A DNA stretch of 64,000 nucleotides from an uncultured Chitinophagaceae bacterium (GCA_903830285.1 CAIKTE010000219.1:59669-123668), one strand, 5' to 3'; positions 46,584-54,871 are shown, numbered from the stretch's first letter. Notes: generated from the letters alone by a model not told the origin. Program-made: numbers and translations.

Positions 46584-48101
46584 ATGCCGTATCATAAAAT
46601 TTTAGAAAGTCAGATCAATAGGCTTTTACCCAAAGAGCATCTTCAGGATGAGGTCATCTGCAATTTTCTGGCAGCGGTTAGTAATTGTTATGCAACATTC
46701 GAAAAAGATAAAAGAATATCAGAACATGCATTTGATGTTAGTGAAAAAGAGTATCAAGCGGCTACTCAAAATCTACAGCAACAAAGCGACATCAGAAAAC
46801 AATCTATTCTTAAACTGAAAGAGGCCATCAAATCACTTGATCCAAATGCTTCTTTTATTTCAGATAAAGACGACGACCTGATCAGCACCATTTCTTATCT
46901 CGAAGAACAGATCCGAAAAGCAAAAGAATTAGCCATTGAATTATTGCAGGCAAAAGAGTTCGCAGAAAAAGCCATGCTGGCCAAAAGCGAATTCCTTTCC
47001 GTGATGAGTCACGAGATCCGTACCCCGTTGAATGCAATTATCGGCACTATATTATTATTACAATATCAGGATCCGCTGCCATCTCAAAAAGAATTTTTGC
47101 GGGTACTTGAAATTTCATCCGAAAATTTATTGAGTCTGGTGAATGATGTTCTTGATTTCAGTAAGCTGGAAGAAGGCAAGATCACATTTACAGAAAGAGA
47201 TATTGAATTATTGTATTTTCTCAAGAATATTAAAATGGCCAATCGTATTAGAGCCGAAGAGAAAGGCAATAATATCAAGATCATGTATGATGATGATATA
47301 CCCGATTTTGTAAGAGGCGATGATGTTCGTTTAGGACAAATATTGAATAATCTTGTTTCCAATGCTTTAAAATTCACACAAAATGGAACCATTACGATTC
47401 AGGTTTCTTTAAAAGAGAATAATCCAAACGACGTGCTGATCTATTTTTCTGTGCAAGACACCGGAATCGGTATTCCGAAAGAAAAACAGCAATTGATCTT
47501 CGAGCGCTTTACACAGGCAAACGCAAATATTACACGCGATTTTGGCGGCTCCGGACTTGGGCTAACCATTATCAAACGATTGTTACAACTGCAACACAGC
47601 GATATTTATCTGGAAAGCGAAAAAGGTAAAGGATCTAATTTCTTTTTCTCTCTTCGGTTTAAGAAAAGCAAATCGAATACGGTACGGGAAGAAAAGGTTC
47701 AAACCTTTGATAAACAGGACCTGAAAGGGATCAGTGTATTATTGGTCGAAGATGTTGTGTTCAATATCATGGTTGCAGATGGTATGCTTCAAAACTGGAA
47801 TGCAAAAGTTGATATTGCAGAAAACGGCAGCATTGCCATTGATAAAATGAAACAAAACAAATACGACATTGTTTTGATGGATATTCAAATGCCTATAATG
47901 GACGGCTATACTTCAACAGAAGAGATCAGAAAATTTGACACAGTAACACCCATCATTGCTTTAACCGCATCTATCTCAATTGATATTCAGGAAAAAGCTA
48001 CTCAGGTTGGAATGAACGGATTTGTAACAAAGCCATTCAACCCAAACGATCTTTATTCGGCATTGTATATAAATACGATCGCAAAAAAGAATAAAATCTA
48101 A
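46584..48101 (+). CDS. Hybrid histidine kinase with C-terminal receiver
   Basis: 505 residues, no membrane segment. An N-terminal helical/coiled-coil region (about 1-125) leads into HisKA (MSHEIRTPLNAIIG, His143), HATPase_c (ILNNLVSNALKFTQNG, DTGIGIPKEKQQLIFERF, GGSGLGLTI) and a receiver domain (about 385-500) with Asp433 in VLMDIQMPIMDGY and the Lys in GFVTKPFNPNDL. There is no separate response regulator or output gene. Input is likely from the adjacent FIST protein; output is unknown, perhaps through a histidine phosphotransfer protein elsewhere. Confidence 0.93.
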   Translation: MPYHKILESQINRLLPKEHLQDEVICNFLAAVSNCYATFEKDKRISEHAFDVSEKEYQAATQNLQQQSDIRKQSILKLKEAIKSLDPNASFISDKDDDLISTISYLEEQIRKAKELAIELLQAKEFAEKAMLAKSEFLSVMSHEIRTPLNAIIGTILLLQYQDPLPSQKEFLRVLEISSENLLSLVNDVLDFSKLEEGKITFTERDIELLYFLKNIKMANRIRAEEKGNNIKIMYDDDIPDFVRGDDVRLGQILNNLVSNALKFTQNGTITIQVSLKENNPNDVLIYFSVQDTGIGIPKEKQQLIFERFTQANANITRDFGGSGLGLTIIKRLLQLQHSDIYLESEKGKGSNFFFSLRFKKSKSNTVREEKVQTFDKQDLKGISVLLVEDVVFNIMVADGMLQNWNAKVDIAENGSIAIDKMKQNKYDIVLMDIQMPIMDGYTSTEEIRKFDTVTPIIALTASISIDIQEKATQVGMNGFVTKPFNPNDLYSALYINTIAKKNKI

Positions 48102-48110
48102 TTCCCTTAT

Positions 48111-48929
48111 TTAATTGATGAGCAAAGAGGTCATTGAGATAGAACCGTAAACCGTTTTATCATTGAAGAAAGAGACCTGTTCTTCCTTTTCTTTCAAACC
48201 TAATACATATAATAAGGGTAAAAAATGTTCCGGTGTAGGAACAGATAAGTGCATTCCTTTTCCCAATGAATTATAGTTTTCTAATTGTTGATGATCATTA
48301 TCTACAATAAGGTCTTTAATTTTTTGATTTGCTTCTTCTGCCCAGTCAAAACCCCTGTCCGGACTATGCCAGTTCATCATTCCTAGGTTATGTACAATAT
48401 TGCCACTGCCTATAATAAGAATCCCTTTTTTACGAAGCGCTGCAAGGTCTTTCGCTAATTCATAATGCCATTGCGGAGATTGCGTATAATCCATGCTCAT
48501 TTCAATAACAGGAACATCTGCATTGGGATACATTTGTTTTACCACACTCCAACAACCATGGTCCAGTCCCCATGTTTCATCTAATTGCGCCTCGGTTTTT
48601 TGTATGATATTTTTTGTTTCTTCCGCTAAGGCTAGACTGCCGGGAGCAGGATATTCAACGTCAAACAATTCTTTCGGGAAACCATAAAAATCATGAATGG
48701 TCTTTGGTTTCTCCATCGCCGTTAAAAATGTTCCCTTAGTTTGCCAATGTGCAGATACACAAATGATAGCTTTTGGTTTGGGCAAATCATCCGCAGCCTT
48801 TTTCCAGCCTTTTGTAAATTCGGTTTCTTCGATCGCATTCATCGGACTGCCATGTCCAACAAATAACAACGGCATTGTTGTTGTTTCTTCGAAGGATCTT
48901 GAGGCGGTATATAATTCATTTAAATGCAT
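48111..48929 (-). CDS. ygiD: 4,5-DOPA-extradiol-type dioxygenase
   Basis: 272 residues of the class III extradiol (LigB-like) family. The zinc/iron ligands are in LLFVGHGSPMNAIE, ICVSAHWQTKGTFLT and the later HNLGMMNWH. GLDHGCWSVVKQMYPNADVPVIEMSMDY and LIIGSGNIVHNLG are family signatures. It cleaves catechol-type rings such as L-DOPA in characterised members; the physiological substrate in bacteria is unclear. It starts 18 bases downstream of mgtA on the same strand and could be co-transcribed with it. Confidence 0.9.
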   Translation of the reverse strand: MHLNELYTASRSFEETTTMPLLFVGHGSPMNAIEETEFTKGWKKAADDLPKPKAIICVSAHWQTKGTFLTAMEKPKTIHDFYGFPKELFDVEYPAPGSLALAEETKNIIQKTEAQLDETWGLDHGCWSVVKQMYPNADVPVIEMSMDYTQSPQWHYELAKDLAALRKKGILIIGSGNIVHNLGMMNWHSPDRGFDWAEEANQKIKDLIVDNDHQQLENYNSLGKGMHLSVPTPEHFLPLLYVLGLKEKEEQVSFFNDKTVYGSISMTSLLIN

Positions 48930-48947
48930 AATAATAGTATTAATGAG

Positions 48948-51653
48948 CTACAGCCAGTAAGCAAATTTTTTAATGAACCAGTTCTTAATGTATTGCGTTA
49001 ACAAACAATATCCAATTAAAATGCCTACTAGCCAAGGAAAATACATGAGGGGCAGTGGCTGCAACTTTAATGCTTCAGCGAAAGGAGAGAAAGGAATATA
49101 AATTCCGATTGCCATGATCAGTGTTGTTAATGCAAGTACCGGTGCTGTTGCCCAACTTTGTATGAAAGGGATCTTTTTGGTACGGATCATATGAACGATC
49201 AATGTTTGTGATAGCAATCCTTCAATGAACCAACCTGATTGAAACAAGCTTTGGTGCTCAACCGTGTTTGCTTTAAAGACAAAATACATCACAGCAAATG
49301 TTGCATAATCGAAAACAGAACTGATAGGCCCGATGAATATCATAAAACGCGCAATTCCTCCTGCTTCCCATTTGCGCGGCACTTCCAGATATTCCTTATC
49401 CATCTCATCCCAGGGGATGGAGATCTGAGAAATATCGTATAATAAATTCTGAACCAGGATCTGTACAGGAAGCATCGGCAAGAAAGGAAGAAAAGCACTA
49501 GCGCCCAGCATACTGAACATGTTTCCGAAATTACTGCTGGCCGTCATTTTAATATACTTGATGATATTACCGAAAGTTCTTCTGCCATATATTACTCCCT
49601 TTCGCAACACCATCAGGTCCTTTTCGAGCAAAATGATGTCGGCACTTTCTTTGGCAATATCCACAGCAGTATCAACAGAAATACCAACATCAGCTTCGCG
49701 CAATGCTGCGGCATCGTTAATGCCATCACCCATGAAACCAACGGTATGACCCTTTGACTGTAATACTTTTACTACACGGCTTTTTTGTATCGGACTTAAT
49801 TTTGCAAAAATGCTGATCTCATCAATCCGTTTTGATAATTCTTCGTCTGTAATATTTTCCAACTCATTGCCCAGTAAAATATTATTGACAGGTATGCCAA
49901 CATCTTTGCATATTTTTTTGGTAACGATCTCATTATCGCCGGTTAATACTTTTAATGTAACGCCCAATTTATGTAAGGCCTCGATAGAAGGTTTTGCAGA
50001 AGGTTTTGCAGGATCCAGAAAACCAATGAATCCTGTTAATATCATATTGCTTTCATCTGCAACAGTATAGGTTAACGGTCGTTCTTCATATTCTTTGATG
50101 GCAACCAATAAGACCCTTAGACCTTCCTTATTTAATTTTTTAGAGAGATCCAGGATATTCTTGCGGGTAGTTTCATCCATCGGCTGAATCTTGTCTACTT
50201 CAATATGCAGTTGACGATCTTCACCCGGATCAAAAGAGTAAGAACAGAGATCTAATATTTCTTCAACAGCTCCCTTACAGATCAATAAATGTTTATGATT
50301 GGCCTGTTCCAGAATTACCGACATCCTTCGGCGTTGAAAGTCGAAAGGAATTTCATCTACTTTTTTATATTGTTCTTCAACTTTTAAATAATCTTTTATT
50401 TCGGCGTGCTCCAGAATAACCAAATCCAGTAAATTTTTTAATCCCGTTTGGTGGTAACTATTGAGGTAAGCCCATTTCAATACTTCATCATCTTCCACAC
50501 CCTCTACATTCAAATGCCTTTCCAATACAATTTTATCCAGTGTTAATGTTCCGGTTTTATCGGTACATAAAATATCCATCGCCCCGATATTCTGAATGGC
50601 ATTCAGTCTTTTTACGATCACTTTTCTTTTACTCATGGTTACCGCGCCCTTGGCAAGATTGGCCGTAACGATCATAGGAAGCATGGCGGGAGTAAGTCCA
50701 ACTGCTACCGCGATAGCAAATAAGAATGCATCTAACCAACTGTCTTTGGTCAAGCCATTGATCACAAAAACCAATGGTACCATAAAGATCATAAAGCGGA
50801 TCAAAAGCCAACTTACACTGCTAACACCTTTATCAAAACTTGTTTCGGCTCTTTTGCCCGTAATCGATTTGCTGATGGAACCAAAATAAGTGTTACTTCC
50901 TGTAGCAACAATAATGGCAGTCGCCTGACCACTTTCCACATTCGTTCCCATGAAACAGATATTTTCTAATTCAAGAGGTGATCTTTGGTGTGCATCCGGA
51001 ATAGAGAACTCTTTCTTTTCAACCGGCAATGCTTCACCGGTTAATGTTGACTGATTAAGGAATAGATCCTTTGATTGAATAATGCGGCAATCGGCAGGGA
51101 TCATATCACCGGCAGAAAGAAAAATAATATCACCGGGAACCAGTTGTTTGATATCAATTTCTTTTTTGGCTTCTTCAAAACGTAGAACAGTAGCCGTAGT
51201 GGTTACCATTTTTTTCAGTTGCTCTGCTGCTCTATTGCTCTGAAACTCTTGCCAAAACCGGATGAGGGAGCTTAAGAAGATCAAGATCAATACAACGATC
51301 ACGGTTTTATAATCTCTTTCTTCGGGCTTTGCCAAAATAACATCCATTACAAAGGAAGTAGCGGCGATAATAATCAGTATACCAATGAATGGATCTATAA
51401 ATGCCTGAAATAATTGTATATACCAGGCCGGTGCTTTTTCATGCACCACTTCATTGTCGCCAAATTGCTGCTGTCTTTCTTCCACAACCTCTGCCGTCAA
51501 TCCGACTTCATCAGATTCTAGCAGACCGAGAAAGGAAGATTTTCCTGCAGCAGCTACATCTTTTAATTTAACTGCAGCAGCTTCATTACTGATATTGTTA
51601 TTATTGTTGAAAGGAATACGAGCCTTTATTTTTTCTTTTACACCTGACATCAT
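48948..51653 (-). CDS. mgtA: Magnesium-translocating P-type ATPase
   Basis: 901 residues. A P3B-type ATPase importing Mg2+: cation-ATPase N domain, TGEALPVEK in the actuator, phosphorylation site CTDKTGTLT, KGAVEEILDLC in the N domain, and VGFMGDGINDAAALREADVGISVDTAVDIAKESADIILL. About ten transmembrane helices, including the MgtA-type NFGNMFSMLGAS and LLYDISQISIPWD. The start at 51653 is set by AGGAGG (51660-51665) six bases upstream of ATGATG, unusually strong for Bacteroidota. An upstream in-frame TTG at 51695 is therefore rejected. The gene is preceded by a leader of about 360 bases, suggesting post-initiation control. Confidence 0.95.
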   Translation of the reverse strand: MMSGVKEKIKARIPFNNNNNISNEAAAVKLKDVAAAGKSSFLGLLESDEVGLTAEVVEERQQQFGDNEVVHEKAPAWYIQLFQAFIDPFIGILIIIAATSFVMDVILAKPEERDYKTVIVVLILIFLSSLIRFWQEFQSNRAAEQLKKMVTTTATVLRFEEAKKEIDIKQLVPGDIIFLSAGDMIPADCRIIQSKDLFLNQSTLTGEALPVEKKEFSIPDAHQRSPLELENICFMGTNVESGQATAIIVATGSNTYFGSISKSITGKRAETSFDKGVSSVSWLLIRFMIFMVPLVFVINGLTKDSWLDAFLFAIAVAVGLTPAMLPMIVTANLAKGAVTMSKRKVIVKRLNAIQNIGAMDILCTDKTGTLTLDKIVLERHLNVEGVEDDEVLKWAYLNSYHQTGLKNLLDLVILEHAEIKDYLKVEEQYKKVDEIPFDFQRRRMSVILEQANHKHLLICKGAVEEILDLCSYSFDPGEDRQLHIEVDKIQPMDETTRKNILDLSKKLNKEGLRVLLVAIKEYEERPLTYTVADESNMILTGFIGFLDPAKPSAKPSIEALHKLGVTLKVLTGDNEIVTKKICKDVGIPVNNILLGNELENITDEELSKRIDEISIFAKLSPIQKSRVVKVLQSKGHTVGFMGDGINDAAALREADVGISVDTAVDIAKESADIILLEKDLMVLRKGVIYGRRTFGNIIKYIKMTASSNFGNMFSMLGASAFLPFLPMLPVQILVQNLLYDISQISIPWDEMDKEYLEVPRKWEAGGIARFMIFIGPISSVFDYATFAVMYFVFKANTVEHQSLFQSGWFIEGLLSQTLIVHMIRTKKIPFIQSWATAPVLALTTLIMAIGIYIPFSPFAEALKLQPLPLMYFPWLVGILIGYCLLTQYIKNWFIKKFAYWL

Positions 51654-51744
51654 CTTCAGCCTCCTGATAATTTTGAGTGAATATTCTTTTTTCAATCGAA
51701 ACCAATCTGTCTACATGATTAAGTTTTGATTATCATTCATTGAA

Positions 51745-51858
51745 TTAAAGGCAGACGACCGGAGGCTTTATTTTGGCAGAAGAAAATAGGCGATATCGTT
51801 TTGTGATCACAACAAAAGAAGCTGTTGAAGAGAAAGAAAATATATTAAAATGGTTCAT
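51745..51858 (-). CDS. Candidate 37-residue leader peptide of mgtA
   Basis: An ATG at 51858 opens a 37-codon frame (start MNHFNIFSFSS, end AKIKPPVVCL) ending 91 bases before the mgtA ATG. It lies inside the predicted mgtA leader, immediately after a long hairpin. The sequence has no known domain. Its position resembles leader ORFs that couple translation to Mg2+ level in other phyla. It could equally be a chance frame; no strong ribosome-binding site is visible. Confidence 0.35.
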   Translation of the reverse strand: MNHFNIFSFSSTASFVVITKRYRLFSSAKIKPPVVCL

Positions 51859-51862
51859 TGTT

Positions 51863-51918
51863 GCAATTTTAAGCTGTTCAGTAATTCCATTCCTTACCAA
51901 CTGAATGCTTAAAATTGC
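51863..51918. promoter_or_regulatory. Long hairpin in the mgtA leader
   Basis: GCAATTTTAAGC (51863-51874) and GCTTAAAATTGC (51907-51918) are perfect 12-base arms, extended inwards by TTCAGT / ACTGAA (51877-51882 and 51900-51905). The 17-base loop is on the mgtA-sense strand rich in purines. No U-tract follows on the minus strand, so it is not an ordinary terminator. A second small hairpin, GTTCAT-ACA-ATGAAC, sits at the predicted 5' end. Confidence 0.65.
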
Positions 51919-52019
51919 AGTCGGGTTAGAAAGGTGATATGTTTAAAGAGATTTTACTCGGACCCGAATCCATATAAGTTTATTTTGTTTAAAATAGTTG
52001 TTCATTGTATGAACGGGTG

Positions 52020-52050
52020 CAAAGGTAGAGCCGCCTGTACTTGCGGCAAA
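52020..52050 (-). promoter_or_regulatory. Promoter of the mgtA leader
   Basis: On the minus strand TTTG (52047-52050), exactly 19 bases, then TACCTTTG (52020-52027): a perfect Bacteroidota promoter. The predicted start is near 52015, about 360 bases before the mgtA ATG. A GCCGC/GCGGC hairpin (52031-52048) lies inside the spacer. Confidence 0.7.
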
Positions 52051-52074
52051 ATAAAATTTGCTTTCGAATTAAAA

Positions 52075-52329
52075 TTATTCAGAACAGCCTGTTAAAAGCT
52101 GTAATATTTTTTCTTTTGATGCCGGAGAGAGTTCGGCATTATTATGCTGATGGGCATGGGATGCATTGCTGCAAATCAATTTGCTTTGTTTTTCGAACAA
52201 TCTACAAAAACTACAAACGAATAAGTGTAACCGCAGTTTGACTTTTTCTGAAAATGATAAATGCTGCGCTTCTTTTTTAGAGAGCAGATAAGTTGCATTT
52301 TTGCAGGATATGATGATGAAATTATTCAC
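52075..52329 (-). CDS. Zinc-binding anti-sigma-like protein
   Basis: 84 residues from a GTG at 52329. ISCKNATYLLSKKEAQHLSFSEKVKLRLHLFVCSFCRLFEKQSKLI matches the anti-sigma zinc (ZAS) fold, with the HxxxCxxC motif (HLFVCSFC) and an upstream Cys in the CKNAT element. No transmembrane helix, so it would act in the cytoplasm. The frame continues to an ATG at 52389 inside the sigma gene, but the GTG seven bases after the sigma stop gives the usual gene order and N-terminus. It is paired with the ECF sigma gene. Confidence 0.75.
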   Translation of the reverse strand: MNNFIIISCKNATYLLSKKEAQHLSFSEKVKLRLHLFVCSFCRLFEKQSKLICSNASHAHQHNNAELSPASKEKILQLLTGCSE

Positions 52330-52336
52330 TTTCGTA

Positions 52337-52900
52337 TTAAGGGTTGATCCAGTTTTTTTCCAAGCAACTGCGTAATTGCAATTTTGCACGATGTATTAAA
52401 ACCCAATAGTTGGACGCCGTTATGTTCAAAACCTTACAGATCTCGTCCGATTCAAGCCCTTCCATGAATTTCATCACAAAAACAGACTGCTGTAATTCCT
52501 GTAATTTATTCTTACACAGTTCTAAAATAGAATAGAATTCTTTTGTTTCAATGGTTTGTGTGTAATCGATGCCCCAGTCTTTTGGTCCACCTTCTTTCGT
52601 CCAATGCTCTTCTTCATTGAAAAATTGATTGGAAATATCTAAATCGGCAACCCGTACAATAGCATTTGCCTTTTTTCTGTAATGGTCAATGATCTTGTTC
52701 TTGCATATGGTGAACAACCAGTTTTTTTCAGATGCTTCTCCTTTATAAGAAGCCCGGCCTTTCCAGGCACTTAAAAAAGTTTCCTGAACGATGTCTTCTG
52801 CCAATCCCGTATCGTTTACACGCACAACGGTATAGGCATATAAAGCGTCAGAATATTTCTTGACCCACTCTTCAGGATCGAAGGAAGAAAGTTTGCTCAT
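52337..52900 (-). CDS. ECF-type RNA polymerase sigma factor
   Basis: 187 residues from the ATG at 52900 (MSKLSSFDPEEWVKKYSDALYAYTVVRVND). Region 2 has LAEDIVQETFLSAWKGRASYKGEASEKNWLFTICKNKIIDHYRKK; region 4 has LQQSVFVMKFMEGLESDEICKVLNITASNYWVLIHRAKLQLRSCLEK. An 11-residue hydrophobic extension to 52933 is unlikely to be translated. It is followed directly by a ZAS anti-sigma gene, as in many Bacteroidota stress-response pairs. Targets are unknown; the divergent small-peptide unit at 53515 is a candidate. Confidence 0.9.
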   Translation of the reverse strand: MSKLSSFDPEEWVKKYSDALYAYTVVRVNDTGLAEDIVQETFLSAWKGRASYKGEASEKNWLFTICKNKIIDHYRKKANAIVRVADLDISNQFFNEEEHWTKEGGPKDWGIDYTQTIETKEFYSILELCKNKLQELQQSVFVMKFMEGLESDEICKVLNITASNYWVLIHRAKLQLRSCLEKNWINP

Positions 52901-53017
52901 AATTAAGAATACTAAACTAATTAATAAAACCATTAGTATGGATAATTGCTTTATCCGGGTTCTTCGGGTATCGGCAGATCTATTTCCAATGCTACCCTTT
53001 ATTGGTATTGAGCAGCT

Positions 53018-53207
53018 TAAATCTGCTATGCTTAATGCTTACGGAAGGCTAAATAATAGCTGTTTTAACCTATTATCACATACCTATAAAGAATATATAA
53101 GCTACCTATAAGACACTGTTAATAATAGTGGCTTATAGGTAGCTTATATGAGGCTTATATATGGGTTATATGAGGCTTATACCGGAAGCTATAATACTGC
53201 TATCATG
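53018..53207. repeat. Hairpin-centred 11-bp-period degenerate repeat array (locus B)
   Basis: On the right GCTTATA-type words start at 53131, 53142, 53153, 53164 and 53175, each exactly 11 bases apart, then at 53188 and 53199 after a two-base shift. On the left their reverse complement TATAAG starts at 53085, 53096 and 53107, with weaker units back to about 53018. The two sides meet in a hairpin with perfect 18-base arms (53095-53112 and 53132-53149) plus CACT/AGTG nearer the loop. It lies upstream of the sigma gene. Confidence 0.8.
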
Positions 53208-53514
53208 AATTTGGTTGAGTCAAATCAAGCCCTAACAACCTTATTATCATAGATCGGTTGTTGGTTTTTGTGGGATGAATTCTTTTATAGAGAAGCTGGT
53301 TGCTGCTTTTATGCTTAGAGGGGTTTTAATTGATCGGTAAACTGCAAATCTGTCTTTCTGTTTCCAAAAAATGGAAAACTCTTACCTGTTTTGGACGAAA
53401 ATGGGTATCACAAAAAACACAAACCATTGATTATTAATTAATTATCGTTTTGGCACAGATTTGAATACTATGCTATCAAACAAACAAATTAAAACAACCG
53501 AAAAACTGAAAATC
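53208..53514. other. Non-coding stretch before the tandem small ORFs
   Basis: No gene longer than a few codons. It holds a TTTCCA-AAAAA-TGGAAA dyad (53361-53377) and, at 53451-53465, a sequence resembling a sigma-54 site (TGGCAC then TTG) but with spacing one base short. Presumably contains the promoter for the peptide unit. Confidence 0.4.
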
Positions 53515-53607
53515 ATGAAAACTCAAATCAAAATTGACCAGGCAATCGCAAACACTTTGTCAGCCTTCTTTGTAACAATAATCATCATATCAGCTATTGC
53601 TGCTTAA
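53515..53607 (+). CDS. 30-residue membrane peptide, copy 1
   Basis: An ATG at 53515 opens a 30-codon frame. The first half is polar with one acidic and three basic residues (MKTQIKIDQAIANT); the second half is one hydrophobic helix (FFVTIIIISAIAA) to the C-terminus. An almost identical copy follows 133 bases later with the same upstream sequence (GAAAAACTGAAAATC before ATG), so the coding assignment is supported by conservation between copies at mostly synonymous or conservative changes. Similar to small toxins or regulatory membrane peptides in form only; no family recognised. Confidence 0.65.
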   Translation: MKTQIKIDQAIANTLSAFFVTIIIISAIAA

Positions 53608-53647
53608 ATACAAAAATCATCATTAAAGAATCGAAAAACTGAAAATC

Positions 53648-53740
53648 ATGAAAACACAGATAAAAATTGACCAAACGATCGCTAACACATTGTCTATCTT
53701 CTTTGTAACAATAATGATCATATCAGCTATTGCTGCCTAA
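53648..53740 (+). CDS. 30-residue membrane peptide, copy 2
   Basis: The second copy (starting MKTQIKIDQTIANTLS) differs from copy 1 at three residues (A10T, A17I, I24M); several other base changes are third-position and silent, which suggests selection on the protein. Same length, same C-terminal SAIAA. It is followed after 26 bases by an 81-residue soluble protein, and the three genes end at one terminator, so they look like one transcript. Confidence 0.65.
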   Translation: MKTQIKIDQTIANTLSIFFVTIMIISAIAA

Positions 53741-53766
53741 TCTTTCATTTTACTAATAATCCTATC

Positions 53767-54012
53767 ATGAAAAACGATAATAATAATCTGTCATTCGCAA
53801 TAAAACTTTTCCATGTGGAAAGGAACGGAAAATATGTGTACAGAATGGTTGAATATCAGAATAATCAGATCACAAAAGAATTTGAAGCCGAAAAGATCAA
53901 AGTCTGTTTAGATCATTTCCAACTTCCTTCAGACGATGACTATGTCATTTACTGGATGCTGAACAGTGAAGAAGTGAACATGTACGAGCAGGAACCATTT
54001 TCAAAAAATTAA
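53767..54012 (+). CDS. Small protein of unknown function
   Basis: 81 residues, polar and acidic: LSFAIKLFHVERNGKYVYRMVEYQNNQITKEFEAEKIKVCLDHFQLPSDDDYVIYWMLNSEEV. Predicted as a small alpha/beta protein with no signal or membrane helix. No family recognised. It follows the two tandem membrane peptides and precedes a strong terminator. Its link to the peptides (partner, immunity, chaperone) is open. Confidence 0.65.
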   Translation: MKNDNNNLSFAIKLFHVERNGKYVYRMVEYQNNQITKEFEAEKIKVCLDHFQLPSDDDYVIYWMLNSEEVNMYEQEPFSKN

Positions 54013-54091
54013 TCATCATTTATAAAATAGAATAAAAATATTTCCCATAACGGGACCCCCCAAGAATTTTTCATACAGTTTGTTTTGGTTT

Positions 54092-54120
54092 AAGCCTCTG
54101 TTTCCACAGTGGCTTTTTTT
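54092..54120 (+). terminator. Rho-independent terminator of the small-peptide unit
   Basis: AAGCC-T-CTGT / ACAG-T-GGCTT with a TTCC loop and one T-T mismatch, followed by seven T. It separates the peptide unit from the two-component operon. Confidence 0.87.
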
Positions 54121-54144
54121 GTTGGGATAGGGATCTCTACATTT

Positions 54145-54176
54145 CAGAATTGCTACAGAATTAATACGGTAATTTG
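54145..54176 (+). promoter_or_regulatory. Response-regulator box and -7 element before the regulator gene
   Basis: CAGAATT (54145-54151), four bases, CAGAATT (54156-54162): a direct repeat with 11-base spacing as bound by OmpR-family regulators. A -7-like GTAATTTG (54169-54176) follows. The second half-site ends 31 bases before the start codon. The same arrangement recurs at 61387. Confidence 0.65.
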
Positions 54177-54193
54177 TATACAAATCTCTTGTT

Positions 54194-54871
54194 TTGAAAC
54201 TGCTGATCATCGAAGATGAAATTTCATTGAATCAAAGCATGGTAGAATTCCTCTCTGCCAGTGGATATCTGTGCGAGTCTGTTTTAAATTTTAAAGATGC
54301 AGTTGAAAAAATAGAAGTGTACGATTACGATTGTATCGTACTCGACATCATGCTGCCCGGCGGTTCGGGTTTGCAAATATTACAATACCTGAAAGAGAAT
54401 CATAAAACAGACGGGGTGATCATTATTTCTGCAAAAGATTCGCTGGAAGATAAGATCAACGGCATCGAATTGGGTGCGGATGATTATTTGACAAAGCCCT
54501 TTCATTTATCCGAATTAAGTGTACGAGTGGCGGCCATCATCAGAAGAAAAAAGTTTAACGGTCAGGCCCTTATTACAGCAGGCGAGATAGAAGTGGATAC
54601 CATGGGTAAATCGATCAGTATTCATCATCAAAATGTTGAGCTCACACAAAAAGAATTTCAACTATTGCTTTTCCTGATCATCAATAAAAATAAAGTGATC
54701 TCTAAAAATGCGATCGCCGAACATTTATGGGGTGATGATATGGACATAGCTTCCAATTTCGATTTTATTTATGCGCATATCAAGAATCTGCGGAAAAAGA
54801 TAATAACAGCAGGAGGGGAAGACCGCATACGAAGTATTTATGGTGTTGGATATAAAATGCAATTACCATGA
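54194..54871 (+). CDS. OmpR-family response regulator
   Basis: 225 residues. The receiver (1-115) has IIEDE, Asp51 in CIVLDIMLPGGSG, the Thr/Ser in IIISAKD and Lys in DYLTKPFHLSEL. The winged-helix DNA-binding domain (about 125-222) has LTQKEFQLLLFLIINKNKVISKNAIAEHLWGD and IRSIYGVGYKM. The first codon is TTG (54194), which fits the canonical KLLIIEDE start; no ATG is available. It overlaps the kinase gene by four bases. Its probable binding site lies directly upstream, implying autoregulation. Confidence 0.94.
   Translation: MKLLIIEDEISLNQSMVEFLSASGYLCESVLNFKDAVEKIEVYDYDCIVLDIMLPGGSGLQILQYLKENHKTDGVIIISAKDSLEDKINGIELGADDYLTKPFHLSELSVRVAAIIRRKKFNGQALITAGEIEVDTMGKSISIHHQNVELTQKEFQLLLFLIINKNKVISKNAIAEHLWGDDMDIASNFDFIYAHIKNLRKKIITAGGEDRIRSIYGVGYKMQLP

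Noticed and set aside
51654..51695. TTG start of mgtA 14 codons upstream
   Set aside because: AGGAGG six bases before ATGATG at 51653 marks the better start; the extension is basic and unlike MgtA N-termini.
52330..52389. Longer anti-sigma frame starting inside the sigma gene
   Set aside because: The extra 20 residues overlap sigma region 4 codons in another frame; the GTG at 52329 gives the canonical anti-sigma start.
53451..53465. Sigma-54-like promoter before the small peptides
   Set aside because: TGGCAC is present but the TTG lies one base too close and the GC of the -12 box is GA; spacing is critical for sigma-54.
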